Positions 5,577 to 7,241 of a stretch of 7,241 nucleotides of DNA are shown in pieces. The DNA comes from Planctomycetota bacterium (GTDB taxonomy: Bacteria; Planctomycetota; Planctomycetia; Planctomycetales; Planctomycetaceae). Numbering within the stretch: the first letter of the stretch is position 1; the number at the start of each line of letters is the position of its first letter. The notes under the pieces are model-generated. The model was not told the DNA's origin, did not search any database, and saw only the letters and a list, made by a program, of their open reading frames with translations. A program made the position numbers and the translations under genes. Where the stretch lies: NCBI GenBank assembly GCA_013151585.1, contig JAADHY010000397.1, positions 1 through 7,241 of the forward strand, given 5' to 3'.

Positions 5577-6797
5577 CTACCGTGTGGCAAGCCGTTTCGT
5601 GGTATCGGTTGACGGCGCCTCCGCAGACGTTTTTGCGCGTCGAGCCCTTGACCAGGCAAACAGAATCCGATGTGACGGAAACGTGAGCGATGGCAAGACC
5701 TCGGGGACCTGCGGCTCTTCGGGACGGTATCGCTCCGCCAGCTCTGGAACGCGGCGTTTGACAAAGGCGTTGATTTCGTCGATGCTCAGCTTGCCGTCGC
5801 CGTCGGCATCGGCAGCGGGGCGTTCCTGTTCTGGGACGGGAGCCCGCTTTGTCTCCGGCGCGGGCGGGTAGGCGCGGCGTGCCTCGCCTGACAACGCCTC
5901 CAGCAGCGCCATTGTGAACAGGCCGTGGCCCACTGGCTGACCGCGCTGGTTGACCAGAATACCGGCAACCTCGTGCGAGCTCTGGCCGCCCTTGCAAGAT
6001 GCCAGAATTTCCGGCCCCATCGTCAGGATCCCCATGTCTCGCATCGTTCGGTTTGTGGCGATTTGACCGGACCGGCAAGCGTCTATCAACAACCAAGTTG
6101 CGCAGGGGAGTCGGCGCAAGACCGAGTAAATGTCTTCTCGGGTCAGCGCATCTCCGAGCGCCGGCCGCGTGTCACGGCACACGAAGAAAAAGCCTTGCTC
6201 ATCTGCCCGCGATGCAAAACCGTGACCCGACAGGAAAATGACCACCAAATCCTCCGGCGAGGCGCGGCTGGCCAGTCGATGGAGGGCTGAGCGGATGGCG
6301 TCCCGGGTCGGGCTCGGAAACTCGCCCTCCGCACCGGGCTGATACTCCAAATCGTCGGAATCCAGCAACAGGAAGAACTCGCCGGGGGCGAAACGTCCCG
6401 TAGCGATTTGGCTTCGAAGCGCTTCTGCCAAAGCAAAAGCGTCATTGGCCGTGAAACGCAGAGGATGAATGCCGTGTTCTGCGAACGCTTCCGCGTAGTC
6501 TAGACGCGTCACGCCCACGCCCAGGTAGTGAAGCTTCGGCTTCGTTTCTTGTCCGACGTAGAAGCTCCGGACGTCGCGTCCGAAAACGCGTCGCGTTGCG
6601 CCGGTCGTGGCGCTCCGGTATTCGCTTTCGACGATCGCTCCAATGGTGTTGATTTGGCCTCGGCGGAGAAGTCGCCTCGGAACCGCAACGGCAAGCGATG
6701 TCTCGGCCGCCCGATGAACAAGACTTCCGTTGCACCAAACCGACGTTGCCAAGATCGTCTCGTCGGAGCTCCGCTGGGCGGTGACTCGCACGGTCAA
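5577..6797 (-). CDS. C14 caspase domain with EF-hand-like loop (3' part of a frameshifted gene)
   Basis: This frame encodes the peptidase part of a caspase-family (clan CD, C14) protein. Numbering from the TTG at 6797, the domain starts near KPKLHYLGVGVT (87-97), carries the catalytic histidine in FLSGHGF (H192, bases 6222-6224) and the catalytic cysteine in LLIDACRSGQ (C241, bases 6075-6077), and continues through HGLFTMALLEAL (291-302). Both catalytic residues are present, so it should be an active cysteine peptidase; bacterial members cut after basic residues where tested. Residues 16-80 look like the beta-rich linker found between propeller and peptidase in such proteins. Residues 330-341 (DADGDGKLSIDE) are a perfect 12-position EF-hand loop, suggesting calcium binding. 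The TTG is probably not a real start: the frame stays open upstream to 6830 and reads PEPEDLTVRV, continuing the neighbouring WD40-tail frame after one missing base near 6810-6812. No ribosome binding site at normal spacing precedes the TTG. The gene lies upstream of the vWA-TPR gene. Confidence 0.85.
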   Translation of the reverse strand: MTVRVTAQRSSDETILATSVWCNGSLVHRAAETSLAVAVPRRLLRRGQINTIGAIVESEYRSATTGATRRVFGRDVRSFYVGQETKPKLHYLGVGVTRLDYAEAFAEHGIHPLRFTANDAFALAEALRSQIATGRFAPGEFFLLLDSDDLEYQPGAEGEFPSPTRDAIRSALHRLASRASPEDLVVIFLSGHGFASRADEQGFFFVCRDTRPALGDALTREDIYSVLRRLPCATWLLIDACRSGQIATNRTMRDMGILTMGPEILASCKGGQSSHEVAGILVNQRGQPVGHGLFTMALLEALSGEARRAYPPAPETKRAPVPEQERPAADADGDGKLSIDEINAFVKRRVPELAERYRPEEPQVPEVLPSLTFPSHRILFAWSRARRAKTSAEAPSTDTTKRLATR

Positions 6798-7240
6798 ATC
6801 TTCCGGCTCGGGTAGAAGCGCAACGTCCCTTCATCCTTGGCGACGCGGATGGCGGCAATCCGGACCTGCGAAGGCAGATCGACTTGGCGGGGCGGCGGAA
6901 AGGGACGGCGTTCCCACAATAGCCGGCGGATCTCGGCGCTGCGGTAGTACCGGTCCAGCAGAATGTCGAGTGGGAAAAAGCGGATGGTCGTTGTGGCTTG
7001 TTCGGTCAAGTTCACGTGCCAGCCGAATCGGTTCAGAACTTCCTGGCTCGAGACTAGCAGCGATCGCGATGGGCTCCAGACGATCCATTGGCCGTCGAGC
7101 ATCGGATAAAACGTGAAAAGCGGCTCGTGCAAAGCCATCGTCCCCAGCCTCAAGACTCGGGAAGGATTGCGGCGATCAGCGACCTTCACAATGAGCACTC
7201 GGCCAGGGATGGGATATCTCAGGGCCTGCAGCCAACCCGA
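6794..7240 (-). CDS. WD40-type tail of the caspase protein (5' part, cut by window edge and frameshift)
   Basis: This frame enters from the right edge and stops with TGA at 6794-6796, giving 148 visible residues. The segment PLFTFYPMLDGQWIVWSP followed by RFGWHVN matches the region that ends the WD40 propeller in planctomycete WD40-caspase proteins, where the usual pattern is DGxWIAWTP, GYY and then IGWHVN. It continues with RRLLWERRPFPPPRQVDLPSQVRI, the linker leading to the peptidase. The final residues SRKI are out of register; adding one C to the CCC run (6810-6812) gives RFYPEPEDLTVRV and joins the caspase frame without a break. A GTG at 7198 could be mistaken for a start, but the frame and the sequence character continue to the edge, so the true N-terminus and propeller lie outside. 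The alternative of two separate proteins coupled by the TTGA overlap is less likely, since neither half would then have a complete architecture. Confidence 0.75.
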   Translation of the reverse strand, partial: SGWLQALRYPIPGRVLIVKVADRRNPSRVLRLGTMALHEPLFTFYPMLDGQWIVWSPSRSLLVSSQEVLNRFGWHVNLTEQATTTIRFFPLDILLDRYYRSAEIRRLLWERRPFPPPRQVDLPSQVRIAAIRVAKDEGTLRFYPSRKI

Positions 7241-7241
7241 A

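Noticed and set aside
5380..6096. Minus-strand open frame of 238 codons running across the caspase/vWA spacer
   Set aside because: Its first part overlaps the caspase gene in another frame with Arg/Pro-rich junk. I considered whether its last part was a second frameshifted caspase tail, but it shows no family character.
6794..6797. TTGA stop/start overlap as translational coupling of two genes
   Set aside because: Domain continuity across the site and the in-frame PEPEDL upstream of the TTG favour a single gene with a one-base indel.

Overview
The window looks like a chromosomal stretch from a GC-rich (roughly 60% by eye) member of the Planctomycetota. This is inferred from the protein families: a secreted HEAT-repeat protein with CxxCC/CCxC cysteine clusters and a YHS-like tail, a WD40-tail/caspase protein, a secreted vWA-TPR protein and an Uma2-family protein. 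No RNA gene, CRISPR array, transposase or other obvious mobile element was seen.

Layout from left to right: (1) 1-232, plus strand, the C-terminal end of an unrecognised gene whose frame shifts at a run of five T. (2) 289-879, minus strand, a complete Uma2-family (DUF820) PD-(D/E)XK protein convergent with it, with an extended -10 promoter candidate at 947-955. (3) 880-1514, a 635-base non-coding stretch between divergent genes; it holds a dense cluster of nested and competing inverted repeats at about 1013-1141. (4) 1515-2840, plus strand, a secreted HEAT / Cys-rich / Pro-Glu-Lys linker / double YHS-like protein. (5) 2841-3178, a convergent intergenic region with two stem-loops. (6) 3179-5383, minus strand, a secreted vWA protein with a middle domain resembling TolB-N/FlgO and C-terminal TPRs. 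(7) 5577-7240, minus strand, a WD40-type tail followed by a C14 caspase domain and an EF-hand-like loop. This last gene is split by an apparent one-base loss in a C run and runs off the right edge.

Functional reading: the caspase gene lies upstream of the vWA-TPR gene on the same strand, 193 bases apart, so they may be co-transcribed. A caspase with a propeller-type scaffold and a possible calcium-binding loop beside a MIDAS-bearing vWA/TPR scaffold is the most promising candidate for an undescribed module. Nothing in the sequence proves that the two proteins cooperate. Two single-base homopolymer frameshifts in 7.2 kb suggest either base-call errors or real gene decay; the flanking reading frames are otherwise intact, which favours errors or very recent mutation.
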